64,000 nucleotides of DNA from Amoebophrya sp. A120 (lineage: Eukaryota; Sar; Dinophyceae; Syndiniales; Amoebophryaceae). The notes beneath the pieces are model-generated. The model made no database searches, was not told where the DNA came from, and was given only the letters and a program-made list of their open reading frames with translations. The position numbers and the translations under genes were made by a program. Positions 1 through 13,100 of the stretch are shown here, piece by piece. The DNA lies in contig CAJINV010000009.1 of NCBI GenBank assembly GCA_905178155.1, positions 3,654,871 to 3,718,870 on the forward strand, in the 5' to 3' direction. The first letter of the stretch is position 1. Each line of letters opens with the position of its first letter.

Positions 1-2398
1 CCCGAGTCTGCAGTGTCGTCGAGGACCATAGGGCTGTTGAAAGAAACGTCGGCGAAAATGACCCGTAGCGGTGCGAGCGCAAAAAGTGAAAGGGAGGAAG
101 AATGTAGCAGAGCAGACGAGGTGAAACTGAAAAGGAAGATGGCAGTTCAGTACTACCAATATTCCGGAAAAGCGTCTATGCGCGCAGCTTTGCTTTTGCA
201 GTGTTGGCTAGCGGTAGAACAAACACCTGGATGGAAGTTGGAGATGAGCAACGGGAAGGTGGGAGTGCGACCAGCAAGCGAAAGCAATCCGGGGCGGGTA
301 CATACTAATGATGGTGAAGGCATCGCGTCTAGTACAGATGAAATGGGTCGGGGCCGCTCACATCCACGGACGCTTGCGGGAGGGCCGCCGGCAAGCGCCA
401 AATGGGCTCGCTTCATGGATCTGATAGCTAAAGAGGATGATGGTGTTGGTGAGGATGACAATAAAATAAAGAAGTTTTGCGAAGATACTACAGATTGTCT
501 CAAGAAGTTGGGCGGAAGCAAACAGGACGAGGACTGGGAGGAGAAAACGCGGCGTGAGTGCAGAACAGCGGACGAGAGGGATATTAGCAACACGGGCGCA
601 GCGGATGACACAGTGCCTTCGAAGAGCCATGAAGACGGATTCGACGTCTACTTAGAGTGGAGAAACGAGCAAAATAAGATCATACGCGAAAAGCTTGGCA
701 AGCCCGGCTATGTGGGTCAGGCGATCCTGCAAGACGCCCTGTCCTCGGACCCAAACGCTCCGAAACGCTTAAACGAGATTCGGCAACGGGTAAGTGATCT
801 TCTAGAGGAGAAATACGACGCCTACTACCAGAAAGTTGCAGAGCAACATAAACAAAGGAAACAAAATATCACTACCAAAAATAAACTTGGTTAATAGGTG
901 GTTGGAGGAAGACAACAACCGTATGATCGTTCCCCTGATGAAAAAGCACATGCAGAACGGAGAGCTGGTGGTACTCGGCGAGGATACTTATATTTCTCCC
1001 GTTCTAAGAGGGAAGCCTGCAAACTTGAAGATCCTTGACCACGGCACACTGACGATAGCAGTACAGCTGTCGAAGGAAGAGGCGGAAGCACTGAGGGGAA
1101 CCTTGTCTGAAGTTGTGGATCAAGAGAAGAGCCTAAAGTGGGAAAGACAAATGCTTAAGTCGGCGCAAGCGCATGACAATCGCATTCCCGGAGGTTTTGT
1201 GGGAACGGGCCCAAGCGTAGCAGCTTTCCTAAAGTACCAACAATGGAAAAACGCGCAGAACCAATTAATAGAGGAAAAGATGAAAGTCCTGCGGGTGGTG
1301 GAGCCCGCGATGATGAATGCCAATCCAAATGCTTCGTCAACAATACAAAGCGGTGGGATAGTAGGGCCGGGAGATCGCCTCGCGTTATCCGCCCAGCTTT
1401 TCATCCAAAACTCGCAACAGCGCAAGCTTGGCGAAAGTGGACGCAGCATGTTCGAAGCACACTACTTCGACAAGGAAAAGTTCTGGACGAGGACAAAAAA
1501 AAAATTGGGCCGCTCGGAAGAGATCTTAGACGAGGTGGCCAAGTTAGAGATGCGTGACCCGACGCATATGGTGATCCCCCTTGGAATCGTCGGCGAGCTT
1601 GCCAATGGCCTGCGTGTCCTTCTCCATCCGACCTCCCTGGCACCGATATCGTTTTTGCATGACATCCATGGCGAACCGCCTCCCGGCGTGAGCCCCGAGG
1701 ATGCCACGAAGCGACGGGCTTTAGAAAAAAAAGCTTGGGAGCGGTGGGGACCACAACTTGCCAAGGCGCTGAACAGCCCCAGCCGAAGCAAGGCATCTAC
1801 CCAGACCGAAAATTCTTGGGACAAGAGTGTGCATGATGCGTTGCACTTGCACTCCATCTCGCACTCCTTGACACCAAAAAAGGAGCCCACGTATGGCAGC
1901 TTCCGGGTTTACAGCAGCTGGAAAGCAATGCAAAAGAACGCCGCTCTTGCAGCCGGACTTGACGCCTCTGCCATAGAAAAATCTCCTGCTGCCGTGCGTC
2001 TGCTTCGTGAAATACCGGAGAAAGATCTGGCGTTGCTCCGGCCAAATGCGGACACGAACTGGCTCAACCTCAAGGAGGCGTGTAGGGATACGAAGGTAAC
2101 CTGGGAACAGTTTCTCGGCGACAACAAACGTCAGTATCCAGGTCGAACCGGAGACAGTTTAGTCTGGCCAGAAGAAGACAACCGGCATACGCGTCTCCCC
2201 GATTTAGCCGAAGAAAAAGTCCAGGACGCCATGGCGACGTGGCAGATGTTGGACCCGGCCCCTATGATCATCCCCACCGGGATCCTGGGCCAGCTGGCCA
2301 ATGGTCTATTTGTGATCCTTGACCCCAACACGTTGGCGCCGAAAAAATATCTATTTCCCGGCGGGCAAAAGGAGGGCCGGCTTGGATTTGCTCCATAA
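1..2398 (+). CDS. Unrecognised repeat-containing protein, possibly 5'-partial, with a frame break
   Basis: I do not recognise a family. The frame is open from base 1, so the start may lie upstream; the first ATG is at 58. Frame 1 stops at 892-894 and the reading resumes in the next frame to a stop at 2396-2398. The product is built from about three loose copies of one unit. Each begins with a Y-x-x-W-x3-Q-type helix (near 640, 1220 and 1890) and ends in a hydrophobic block, I-P-x-G-I-x-G-x-LANGL-x-V-x-L-x-P-x-x-LAP (near 1566-1640 and 2263-2340, with a decayed version near 922). Matching the copies places the frame change near the run of five A at 877-881. That suggests a one-base error, a real frameshift or a very short intron; a GTAAGT donor at 790 is an alternative. 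DPNAPKR near 750 recalls HMG boxes but the rest does not fit. No TIR elements are present, unlike most neighbours. Confidence 0.6.
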
Positions 2399-2956
2399 GA
2401 AGCGAAAAAGCACTCGAACAAGAAAAGACGGCGCGCAGCTTCATTCGAGCTTTCATTGCCGGGGGCGGCAGGCCACTATAATTGGAATCGACTGGGCGCC
2501 GAAATCTGGCATGGTTTTGCATTTTTGCTTATTGGGGCGGCCCGCTGCCAGAAAAGGAGCCAGTCGCGTGCCGCGTCTTTGCCGGTTGCCCTTGTATTCT
2601 ATTGTGGGCGCAGCTTGGATTAAAGCTAATAAAGCAGTGTTTGCAATGGGGCAGGGCGACGCCAACGTGGCAGCGGCTCTCGTGGGCCCCTTTTGTGTTG
2701 CGTCAAATCGAGGTGACGTGGTGGCCTTGTGGTTGCCCGTCTGTGTTCTTATGCAGGTGCCCTCTTAGTGTTAGTAGTAGTACTAGTAGCAGAGTATTCT
2801 GCGGGTTTTGTAGCTCAGTGTTTCTCAGTATTGCTGCTGCATTAAAATGAAGAATAGATGTGTTAGAGGCTTGCTCGTGCTCTGTCGTCTTTTTGACGTT
2901 TCCATAATCGCGAGCCTTTTGGCAGTAGCGCATTCATTCAGACACAGACCTCCCTC
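2399..2956. other. Intergenic, nothing recognised
   Basis: No convincing exon, RNA gene or TIR element. Short overlapping frames on both strands have no compositional support. Confidence 0.5.
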
Positions 2957-3517
2957 ATGGCGAATCTAACGCAGAGCACCACGACCGCCACCGACGACGT
3001 ACTCCGGAGCCTACCGGGGGTACCGTGGCGGACCACCCGCGCCGGTAGCGCAAGCGATGGAGCCGACCTGGATCTCGGTGGGGGAGGGGGTGGCGGTTTC
3101 GGGGGATCATCTGTTCCTCGCAGTGCTCAACACCAGGACGACGGCCGCAGGGCTCCCGCCTGGTCTTTTCCGAAGATGCCTGGAGAACGCGGACACCAGA
3201 CGCCCAGCACCTACGCTAGCAAAGTTGCTTTTGAGTCGGCTCCAAAACTACCCCTGAGCCCGCGTCGTTCTAGGGCATATAGACCGATGGGCCCTCACGT
3301 GATTGATGACGCACCAGGAGCAGGCGTAGATGTATGCAAACAGAGGCACAGTAAGGGTGTTGCTAGCCAGATATTGCTTGACCTCTCCTGTAGTTGGGCT
3401 CATGCAAATACAGGGTTGAAGAATGAGGATGAGCATTATATACTTATGAGGTGGGAGCGGGCTTCTTGCGACCACTCCAATTGCGCTACGGAGGCAGGGC
3501 AGCTGCGCGATGGTTAG
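2957..3517 (+). CDS. Doubtful ORF, Gly-rich hypothetical protein
   Basis: A 186-codon ATG frame with a run of glycines after about residue 40, a basic proline-rich middle and no recognisable domain. A second frame over 3057-3257 is equally open and reads as more hydrophobic, so either frame or neither may be coding. It lies between two better-supported genes on the same strand. I cannot assign a function. Confidence 0.25.
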   Translation: MANLTQSTTTATDDVLRSLPGVPWRTTRAGSASDGADLDLGGGGGGGFGGSSVPRSAQHQDDGRRAPAWSFPKMPGERGHQTPSTYASKVAFESAPKLPLSPRRSRAYRPMGPHVIDDAPGAGVDVCKQRHSKGVASQILLDLSCSWAHANTGLKNEDEHYILMRWERASCDHSNCATEAGQLRDG

Positions 3518-3896
3518 TAGCAGCGCCACCTTCTGTTAGTTTGAATGAAAGAAAGAGATGCAACTAAGCACGACGATATGTCGAACCAGTCGGACATCTG
3601 TTCATGCTGTCTGCACTGCAGTTTTCCAACACGTGCGGGCAGGGGTTTGGGTTTGCACTGAATTTATTTTCAAAAGCGCCTTATATTATGTATGCAATTG
3701 CATTTGCAAGTTGTGCACTTATTTATATTTTACGCGGTTTAGTTCCGCTTCTCCTGTAGCGCTTCCCCTTCGGTAGTATGGTGACCGCTCTCCGCACACG
3801 CGATTATCTATCAGCCTAACGACTCGGGGGGAAAGGGCGTCACTAGGTTCGCTGCCTCAAAACAACTAACTTGGCTTTGATAAGTGAGACGAAGGT
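3518..3896. other. Intergenic, nothing recognised
   Basis: Partly AT-rich spacer before the ATG at 3897. No element ends or exon signals recognised. Confidence 0.5.
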
Positions 3897-5409
3897 ATGA
3901 CCATGACCAACCGCCCGGCTGACCACGCGGCGGATGGGTTATCGTCATCTTTGCAACATGCAGCCCCAGGCTACATGGAAGACAGGAAGACGAAGATGGC
4001 ACACGAAGACCCCCAGCATCACACGACTTTGCTTATTGCGGCTCCAGCGCCGATTGCTGCAGGGGTGGCGACTGCAACTAGGAGCGCCTCTTCGTCCGAC
4101 GCCCGAGAAGGTGAAGAAGACCCGAATGATTCCGGAGCGCAGGGCTTCGACTTTCCACTTTCTGACTTCGTGCTACATGAAGCACTGAATATCAGCCCTA
4201 GTTCGCAGATGTTCCTGTCCGGTTTCCTCCTGGGCGTTCTCTTCAGCGTCGTGGCCCCGTACGTCTGGAAATTTTGTAGCAGCAGCTGTACTTCTTGCCT
4301 CCGCGGCGCGGGATCTGTTTTATGGAACAAGGTCCGTATGATCCGACCAGCGGCGAAGGAAAAGAATCTGGGTCTTGTCACGGAGGAGCCAAAGGACGAC
4401 GCGCAAGCCCGTGGAGACGCAAACAACTCGGAGGAAGAAGCGGAGCTGAAGGAGCCGCTACTACCAAAAGAGGACGAACGGGAAACGGACCCGGAAGTTG
4501 TGGCTGCTGACAGAAGTGAAAGCTTTGGTCGAAAAGAGCAGTACGAGGAGGAGCAGGTTGCCGACAGTGAAGGGTTTGGCCGATACGAGCAGGATGAACA
4601 GGAGCAGGAGGTGGACGAGGCGGCGCACCATGTTCATGTCGCGCACCCGCGTGAAGAAGCTATCGAAGATCTTACGTCTGCCACTGTTGGCTCGCCTTCT
4701 ACTCCAGCGCCGGGGCTGTTAGTTGACGTCGAAACGCTCACTAACTCGCCACATGTATGACACCAAAAAGCGTCGTCCCGACTGGTACCCGAGCCGAGGA
4801 AGCAGGAGCCGGGACTCTCTTCTAAAAATCCCGTGCTTTTTACACGTAGAAGTGCATGCTAATGTTTGTGTTTCATTTGCATGTAGCACAAAAAAAATGA
4901 GAATGACGACAAAGTCAAAGAAGTCAAAGAGAAAGAAAATGAAAACTACACACCCATGGTATCTATTGGTGATACAGTCTTGAATTGCAATCTTGAAGTT
5001 GCTTCCGCTCTGATGCTGGTTCCGGGGCGGTTTTGGTTCTGATAGTCTTGCGCAGCCACCGACAGCGAAGCCGAGTGGGAGGAGCAACTGGTGTTGTGGT
5101 GTGCCATATGCATTGCAAATATCTCTCAGTCTGGACGAACGCAGAATTTATCATGCAGGGTTCGCATGACCCAGAAGGTTTCTTTGGAATGCGGGCTCTA
5201 GCCCAAGCTTCGCAGGTTTTATAAGAAATATTAATACTGCCTTCGGGGCGTGCCCAGAAGTGGAGGCTTTTGCTGATTATGCAATACAGATTTTCGTATT
5301 CGTTTTCGTGTCGATGTTGACGTCTAGCATGACAAACTCGGACTCTTCCAGGCCCATACACATTTGCAATGCATATTCCAAAGCGAGGAACAAGGAGGTC
5401 GACGGGTAG
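3897..5409 (+). CDS. Single-pass membrane protein with acidic cytoplasmic-type tail
   Basis: Exon 1 (3897-4754) encodes 286 residues. A polar Ala/Ser-rich N-terminus comes first, then one hydrophobic segment (about residues 103-124, FLSGFLLGVLFSVV region), a Cys/basic stretch (SSSCTSCLRG), and a long Glu/Asp-rich tail with two related blocks (ESFGRKEQYEEEQ and EGFGRYEQDEQEQ). A GT-AG intron (4755-5045) joins in phase to SCAATDSEAEWEEQ. That exon is cut by a B-type TIR element (5107-5375), after which AKARNKEVDG and the stop TAG (5407-5409) follow in frame. Without the last two exons the frame would end at 4760. Membrane topology is inferred from the basic residues after the hydrophobic segment. 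Family unknown. Confidence 0.6.
4755..5045 (+). other. GT-AG intron
   Basis: Donor GTATGA follows codon CAT and acceptor TGATAG precedes TCT. Phase 0. The join reads ...NSPH/SCAATDSEAEW, keeping the acidic reading frame open to the stop at 5407. Confidence 0.5.
5107..5375. mobile_element. TIR intronic element, family B
   Basis: Ends TATGCATTGCAAATAT and ATTTGCAATGCATA. TSD TGCCA (5102-5106) / TTCCA (5376-5380), 4 of 5. Removal with one TSD copy joins WCA to KARNKEVDG of the membrane-protein gene. Confidence 0.75.
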
Positions 5410-7184
5410 CTAATCATGCCTAAAAGGGAAATATTTGCCGGTATTTGCCTTTTCAATTGATCTTGATGAATCGAAAATGACGGCTACTAGTAAGACGCGA
5501 AGTGTGTGGGGCATCCTTTTTGGAGTGGGATTATTTAGGTTCAAACTGGTCCCTGCTCCATCTTCGGATAATTTATTTCTATAAGTTCGAAACAACTGTA
5601 GCATCGTCGCGAGGAGAAGGGACGAGCAGTCTGGAGCCGCAAGGCGAAGGGGTCAGATGGCATTTACGAACCACGAATAGAGAACCGCGAAGGAACAAGG
5701 ACGACGAGCCAAGATCACTCCACTCTCCGATCTCGGGTTGTCTATGTGCTATCTCGCTGCTTTTAGTTTGTGATTTGTAATATTAAAAAAAAAAAATGTT
5801 CAAATAAAAACTTCAGGAGTTTTATCAAATGTGGTCGGCGCAGCACCGACCCCGGTAGAGTTTAGAGGGTTTTAGGGTCCTGTCAAACTTCGACGAGAAG
5901 TTACTTGTACAGACTTTTAGCACTATTTTCTTTTTGATTTTACATTATACAAACTTTTAGCACTTTTTTGCACGATGTACACTAGACGTTTTAGTTTCAC
6001 GAAAGAAGCATTTACTTTTTTTTGACACCAGAAAACAAAGAGATTTTCAAATATTTCATTCCCTTTTTTCTTTTTCTCCTTCTTTTCAAATGAGTAACAT
6101 CACCATCACCATCATCATCATTCAGTGGCATGACCTTCCCGCAGTTCGGTACAAAATCAAAAACAAAATCTGTTTGTTATATATAAATATCATTTATCCC
6201 GAGTTTTTTTTGGTCTTTACGCGTCCCCTCGCACAATAAGTTTACTGTTTCACCCAGCAAGGACAGCATCACTTAGGCCCGCAGAGCATGCTCTTGTTCA
6301 TCAAGTACGATGATACTCGACTATTCAGTTGTTGTGGTGTTCTACAAGCACGACCGTGGCCGCAGTGCATGACAAATTCGATTGCAGTCAAGACGAGGTG
6401 GTCAGCAACTCATTCGGTTGACAAACATTCTGTCGGTCTGAAAAAAGATGAGAACTACTACATTGGGCGAGTCGGTATCGACGGCGATGTCTGATCATGC
6501 CACAGCATCCGCCGAAAGATGAGTAGGAATTCTTGTTGTCTCCGACAAATCATTTTAAGTTCGACTAGACCGGAACTTGTGCAACATGTGCGGCTCCGTG
6601 TAATTCTAGTTGCACATCATACAACTCAACACGTAAAAGAAAAGGCTCTTCTTGCCATGTCAGTGGAGGACGAGAAGAGCAAGATCGCTCACCCGTGGCG
6701 TGTCATGGTCGACTGCGTCACAAAGTAATGACAGCACGCAAAAAAAATAAAAAAACAGGAGAAAAGAAGTTAAAAGCTACGCAATCACGACATATTTTGT
6801 TGTGACATACGAGGCGATAATATAATTTTCCCCACACGACCCTAATATTCCAACATCAAACATACCTTTTGGCTCTCAACAAAGTATTCAAAAAGAAAAG
6901 CCACATCGTGGTAAACAATAAAAAAAACAAATATATTTTTCGAAAGCAGAGCGTAGCTACTGCTCTTCCACTCGAAAAACCTGTTGTAGTTTTCTGTCAT
7001 TGCGTCTTGTAGTTTGAGTTACGTCAGTTGGAGCATTTTATCGAAAAAACCCTGGTACCGGCTCATCCTCATAATTTTAGTACGCTCTGAATACGGCTTG
7101 CGACGACGACTTCCAAATCTCTTATTGCCGGTTTATTGTCAACATCAACAATCAACATCAGCCAGCACTGTCATATCAATTGCC
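5410..7184. other. Intergenic, AT-rich
   Basis: Low-complexity A/T runs (e.g. 5784-5796), a CAT/CAC trinucleotide stretch near 6099-6121 and no supported exon. It should hold the 3' end of the upstream gene and the promoter/5'UTR of the eEF3 gene, but I recognise no specific site. Confidence 0.5.
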
Positions 7185-10100
7185 ATGGCAATCAAGAAAG
7201 GCACTGCAGGCGGAGCGAAGGCTCCGACCTCCGGCCCCACGGCCGCTAGGGCCAAGTCCCCTCCCAAAGTGCAGACGGACGTGAGCAGCATGTCTGCCAC
7301 ACGCGTCATGTGGTCTGTTGCGACCCCGATTGCGGGCGCGGGGCCCATATGGATTGCAAAAGTGTCGTACTCGTAGTATTGCAATACAAAATAGCTCAGC
7401 ATGACAGATGGAATTTCTCATGCTGATTTAGCTGGGAAAAGAAATTTGTCTTGCATGACTGCGTTTTTGAGTACGAGTGCGACATTTTTGCACAGGATAG
7501 CCCACGGGCATGAAGAAGAATTTCCAACCGGCACCCCGGTCCAGCGCCGCGGAGATATCCGCAGTAAAAAATTTCCCGTACACGTAGACGTACAAATGCA
7601 TTTTCTGCATGACAAAACTTGCCTTCAATCCTAGTCTAGCATGACAAGTTGGACACTGCAAGCTAGCGAAATTTGTCATGCATTTTGTACATGTACTGGA
7701 AATTTACATTGCATACGAGACTGCGAAGCCGAACGCGCAACAGGAAAAAGCGGCCTTGCACGAGCAGCGGGTCAAGGATTTGCAGCTGGTGCAGCAGATG
7801 GCGCAAAAGAACCAGATTTTGTTGCCGCAGCTGTTGTGGTCGAACGACACCAAGATTCAGTCCCTGTTCGAGCTCGTCGTGGAGAAGAATAAGGAGGAGG
7901 CAGCTGCTGCGGAGGGTATGATTCTGAAAATCAACGAGACGATCACGAAGCAAAACCCCTGGGCCATGCGCCAGTTCCTCAAGAACAAACTCAGTATCTA
8001 CTTCGACCCCGTGCTCGCGAAACCCCAACAGAAACAGCTGGCGTTGCTATGAACTACAAAAGCATCGTACTAGTAGGAAAAGGAATTGCATTACAAATTT
8101 CCTCAGCATGACAAATGCAATTTGTCATGCAGATTTGCCTTGGGAACGAGATTTGTAATGCATACATGCAGTACAACGATACTTTTGCACAGGATAGTTG
8201 CAATGTCTCGACAACATGCTCACCACCGGGGGTATCAGAAGAGAGAAAAGCGAGGATGAACAACTCTGTCAAGTTGTAGAACATCATTGATGTTCTACAT
8301 GATGGTCGTGTGAAAATGTTGCAGTTGCTTCAACAACAGTTGGCTTCAAGCTTGTCATGCTAGAAACAAACCCACAGCCAGGTCCGTGATAGGTAGATGT
8401 ACTAAAATTAAAATGGACTACTTCTCTCGTCCGCGTGTTCCACGACGCGAGGTGCACTGCTCGTGGAATTAGTGCACATTGCGGAAAGTGCGAGTTGCTG
8501 CACCATCCAACACGATCATGAAATCATGCGATGCAGCCGGAGGAGGTGCAACTGCAAATTAACGAAAAACGAAGTTTTACAAATTTGACACAGAGGTTGA
8601 GCTTCACAGGGCTTTTCTCTCCTTCCATATCCCGCGTCACCGCCTCGGAAGTTCTTGGGTCGGAGCTGTGCAATATCAAACAAGAAAGTGTTAACGTTAA
8701 CGGTTTCCACCGCAGATGGCAGTCATGCATTACAAATTTTGCCTTCGATGCATGCTACGCAGTACAAATTTGGGCGCCTTTTCTGATGCATTACTGCATC
8801 ACAAATTCCCTTACGTTAACACTTTTCCTTGTGATATGCAATTTAATCCCCATTCTCACCCCTGGTTTGACGCAGGACCTGAAGGTGGGAAAATTTGCCG
8901 CGAAAGTCCTGCAAGCGTTGCTGAAGTGCTGCAACAACACGGACCTCATCAACGGTACCTGCGTGCAGCCCGGGGAATCGAACGTTCTGGAGCAAAACAA
9001 AACGTTTCTCGTACCAAATGTAAAAATGTCTGGGTCTGGAAGACTCATGCTGTTTTTGCATGACACAGAAGGTCTGGCATGGAAGCTCTAGCGTCACAGG
9101 TTTACTCGAGAAGCTTCCGCAATGCCGAACCCGCATGAGAAGTCCCCCACTTTAGTGACAGAAAGTGGGCAGCACTTATTGCTACCTGTGCATGAGAGAT
9201 TTTTCTGTGTTCTAAAATGCGCATCACAAGTTTGTACTTATTCTTCCAGACCCAGACATATTTGCAATCCATATCTCGACTACGCCTACGATTGTGCGGT
9301 GTCGAACAACATGAAAAAAGACCTGCCGGTGATCATCGAAGCCTTGGTATCAAAAGGAAAAAACCCGCCTCCCCACATTGAAAGCGCATCCGTCTGAAAA
9401 TTTGTGATGCAGATTTGTGACCACGAATCCAATCCTGTCTGTCTTGCAAGAGGGCAGGCCCAGAGAGTCCGCCACATGTAGGCGGTTTGTGATACAACTG
9501 CTCAGCTTACAGCATAGACATTTGACATGCTAGGCCCCGAAATCAAAACCGCTCCGCTCAGGCTTGCCATATGCCTGCAGTCCTCTACTGCAAGACAGAC
9601 CCGATCTGTGTACGAAAATCCAGCATCAGAAAAATCGTTTCGATATGGGGAGGGGGGATTTTTCCTTTTGATACGTGGCCGGCTGTTTATTTGTGCAGAA
9701 AGTGGAACCGCCCGCACTGTCCGTGATGATCCCCGTTTTCAAAGCGGGGCTAAACGCGAAAGACGAGAAGGTTGTCCGCCGCACCACGAAAATCCTGGAA
9801 AACATGGCCAAACTCGTGGACATATCCTGTGCAAAAGTATCGTACTCGTATTGCAGTCGTGCATTACAAATCTTTCTCTTAAGGCAAATCAGCATTACAA
9901 ATTTTATCTCTCACGCTGAGGAAATTTGTAATGCATTTATACGAGTGCGATACTTTTGCAATTCATAGGACAGCGAGAAGGAAGACGCCTACCCCTTGAT
10001 CACGCACGTGCTGCCCCTGCTAGAGCAGAAGTTGGATACGGTTTCCGATCCGGAAGTCCGGACCCAACTGCTACACGCCGACATGGTATTCCGGAGTTTG

Positions 10101-13100
10101 ACCAAGGGCCAGCGGATCGCCGCGGACGTCCGCGGAGAGTTTGTCTATCTCGGCCCGGTTGTGAACATCATGAAGGTGCTGACCAATTCCGCGCCGCAAG
10201 CGGTGCAGCAGATTGCCACCGACAAGGCGAAGCTGGAGCACCTCCAGGAGGCCATTGCGAGTCTGATGGCAGCAAAGAACCAGTCGCAAAACGACTGGGA
10301 GAAGGTGATATCAAATGCAAAAATGTCTGCATCTGGAAGAATACAAGTTTGTCATGCTTGGCCGGTAATACAAAAAAGTATGTGATGCTTGTTGCGCAAA
10401 AACGCCACTTGTTTGTCATGCAAAGAGGCCATTTGTCATGCGCTTTGCGCTGGGCATAGCCGCTCAGAAACTTGTCATGCGCAGCTCCGCAACACAGTTT
10501 GCGTATCATTCGGACATTAGCATGACAACTTTCCAGATCCAGACATATTTGCAATGCATAGGTGACCAGTGTGTGCAACATTTCGAAGACGGAAACCCGT
10601 ATCTTGATGTCTTCGCTGCGGAATTTATCAAAGGAGAAAACGCCCCTACTGGATCATAACGAGTTTTATTTCTACGATTTGCATGTTGTTGTTGTGTCTG
10701 GTGTTTCCCGGCGGCCATTCATTTGCAACAGGTGTTGCAGACTGACACAAGAAATCCACAGGCAGTTCTCTACTTTCCATGCCGCGAGGCATTTGTGCAA
10801 TAGCGAATACAAATGCCATGCATAATTCCTGATTGATGTGGATCTCAAAAATCTATTCGTGATCGTGAGCTCGTTGTGCCTCATCCTTTTTCCAAGCATA
10901 ACCCTTCAAGAACATGTTCGACGACATCGAAGACGAGTACACCATTGTCGATGATGATCCGAAGCAGCCCACGCTGTACCAAGGCAACTTCACCCTCGCG
11001 TTCGGAACTTCGATCCTGCTGAATATGGAGGGAAAAAAGTAAATATATTGCTTCGCTCCTGTATTGGGCGCCGACGTGTGTTAGATAGCCCAGCATTAGC
11101 TTCTACTCTTCTGGAAAAGTTCGCACGTGTGCAGATTTTTTCATCTTTCATGCGATGTTGAGGGTAACTCGTCATGCGAGTCTTCATTGTGCAATCGCCG
11201 TTAAACAACACCGCGACAAAAGTAAGTTGTGAAGCATTTCCTGTTTTTTCCTCACCATACCCAAGGACGCGAACCTATTGCTGAAACAGTCCCGGTTCTA
11301 TGGCCTGGTGGGTCCTAACGGGTGCGGAAAGACCGCCTTTCTACGGGCCGTGGCCAACGATAAATTGCTTGCCGCGACCGACGGCGGCCAAGCTACGGGC
11401 GCGAACAAGAACATGAAAATTGTTTTGGTCGAGCACGATATCGACGAGGAAGAAAAAATCCAGCCGGGGCAGACGGATCAAGTGTACGCGCAGAGCGTGA
11501 AAACGGTGGGCGACCTCACTGGTGTGCAATACGTGCACTGGGTCGTGAACTACAAATACCACACGAAGGTATCCGTCGCGGAATGCGAAAAGCTCCTGGT
11601 CGGGGTGGGCAGGTACTTATTCGTTCTTGTGGCAGGAGCATGATGTCCATGACCTATGACTTTGAATTCATGAATTTCGTATTTATACGTTAGTAAAGAA
11701 ATTTTAATGAGAAGTCGAACGTCGAAACGTTAACGTAGGACTGCAAGAACTCGGCAAGAACTCGTGATGGTGTAAATATCAAAGGCTCATCAAAAAAATC
11801 TTCAAATGAATACACCTCCTAACTACAGTTTCGGCCCCTCCAACTCCACCCCCACGGACAAGACGAAAGCCACGTGCGGGCAAAAGTGGCTGACCTATTC
11901 CGGTTATGCACTACAAAAGTATCTTCGTGCTCCTAGTATTGCAATACAAATTGACTCAGCATGACAAATGGAATTTTTCATGCTGATTTAGCTTGAAAAA
12001 GAAATTTGTAATGCATAGACAAATGCATTATATGCAATTCGTACGAGTGCGATAGTTTTGCTCAGGATACCGGTGGTTGGCGCATGAAGATGCAGTTGTT
12101 GGCGGCCCAGATTGCGAAACCGGACCTCTTGCTACTCGACGAGCCAACGGGCCATATGGACACCAGCAATCAGGACTGGATGCAAAAGTGGCTGAACTCC
12201 TTCGTGACCTCGGAGAAAAAGACCGTCATTTCCGCGAGCCACAACTTGAATTGGCTGGCAACCACCGTGAAAATGACCGACCTGATCTACTTCACCAACA
12301 CCGCAGGCGGGGGCATGAGCCTGATGTTCAAGCTCCGGCAATTTCACGGGTCGCTGAATATCAAATGCAAAAATGTCTGGGTCTGGAAACTTGTGATGCT
12401 AAAACGTGCATGATGGAAAGGCTTCCGAATGCAGCCCAGCATGACAACTTTCCGGAGCGCTTTCTCATAAGTAGGTAGTCTGCATGAGAAACTGCGTTCT
12501 TGCACGACAAAAATGGCTGCGGCTTTTGTCGGTTATGCAATACAGATTTCCCAGGAATGTAAAGCTAGCATTACAAGTTCCAACTTTCCAGACCCAGACA
12601 TATTTGCATTTGATACTGAAGGATTTTGCGCAAAAATATCCCAAAGAATGGGAAAAAATCGTGGCGACAGCCGAGAAACAGCCGGGGGGCAGGGGTAGTA
12701 TGGGCGACGTTTTAGGAGCACAGAAAGTCGGTGGTGCAGCAGCAGCAGCAGCAGACGCTGGATCTCCGCAACAAGAACAGAATAAAATCGTTTTCCCGCA
12801 ACCCGGTCCGTTGCAGGGCATCACCTCGAAGACGAAGCAGATTCTGAAAATGGACAAGGTCAGCTTCGCCTACACCGGGGACAGTGCTGCGGGTGGAAAA
12901 AACGCCAGCAAAACCAATGTCGTGAACGAAGTGTCACTGCAACTCTGTTTGAAATCCCGCGTCGCGGTGGTTGGCCCGAACGGGGCGGGGAAGACGACTC
13001 TGATGAAGCTCTTACTCGACGAACTCCAGCCGAACTCGAAAACCAACAACGCGTCCTTCCGGGCGCAAAACAAGATTTTCCGCCACCCGGAGCTGCGGAT

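Noticed and set aside
640-890. HMG-box similarity (DPNAPKR and a basic helix)
   Set aside because: The motif order and spacing do not match an HMG box, and the region aligns better with internal repeats of the same protein.
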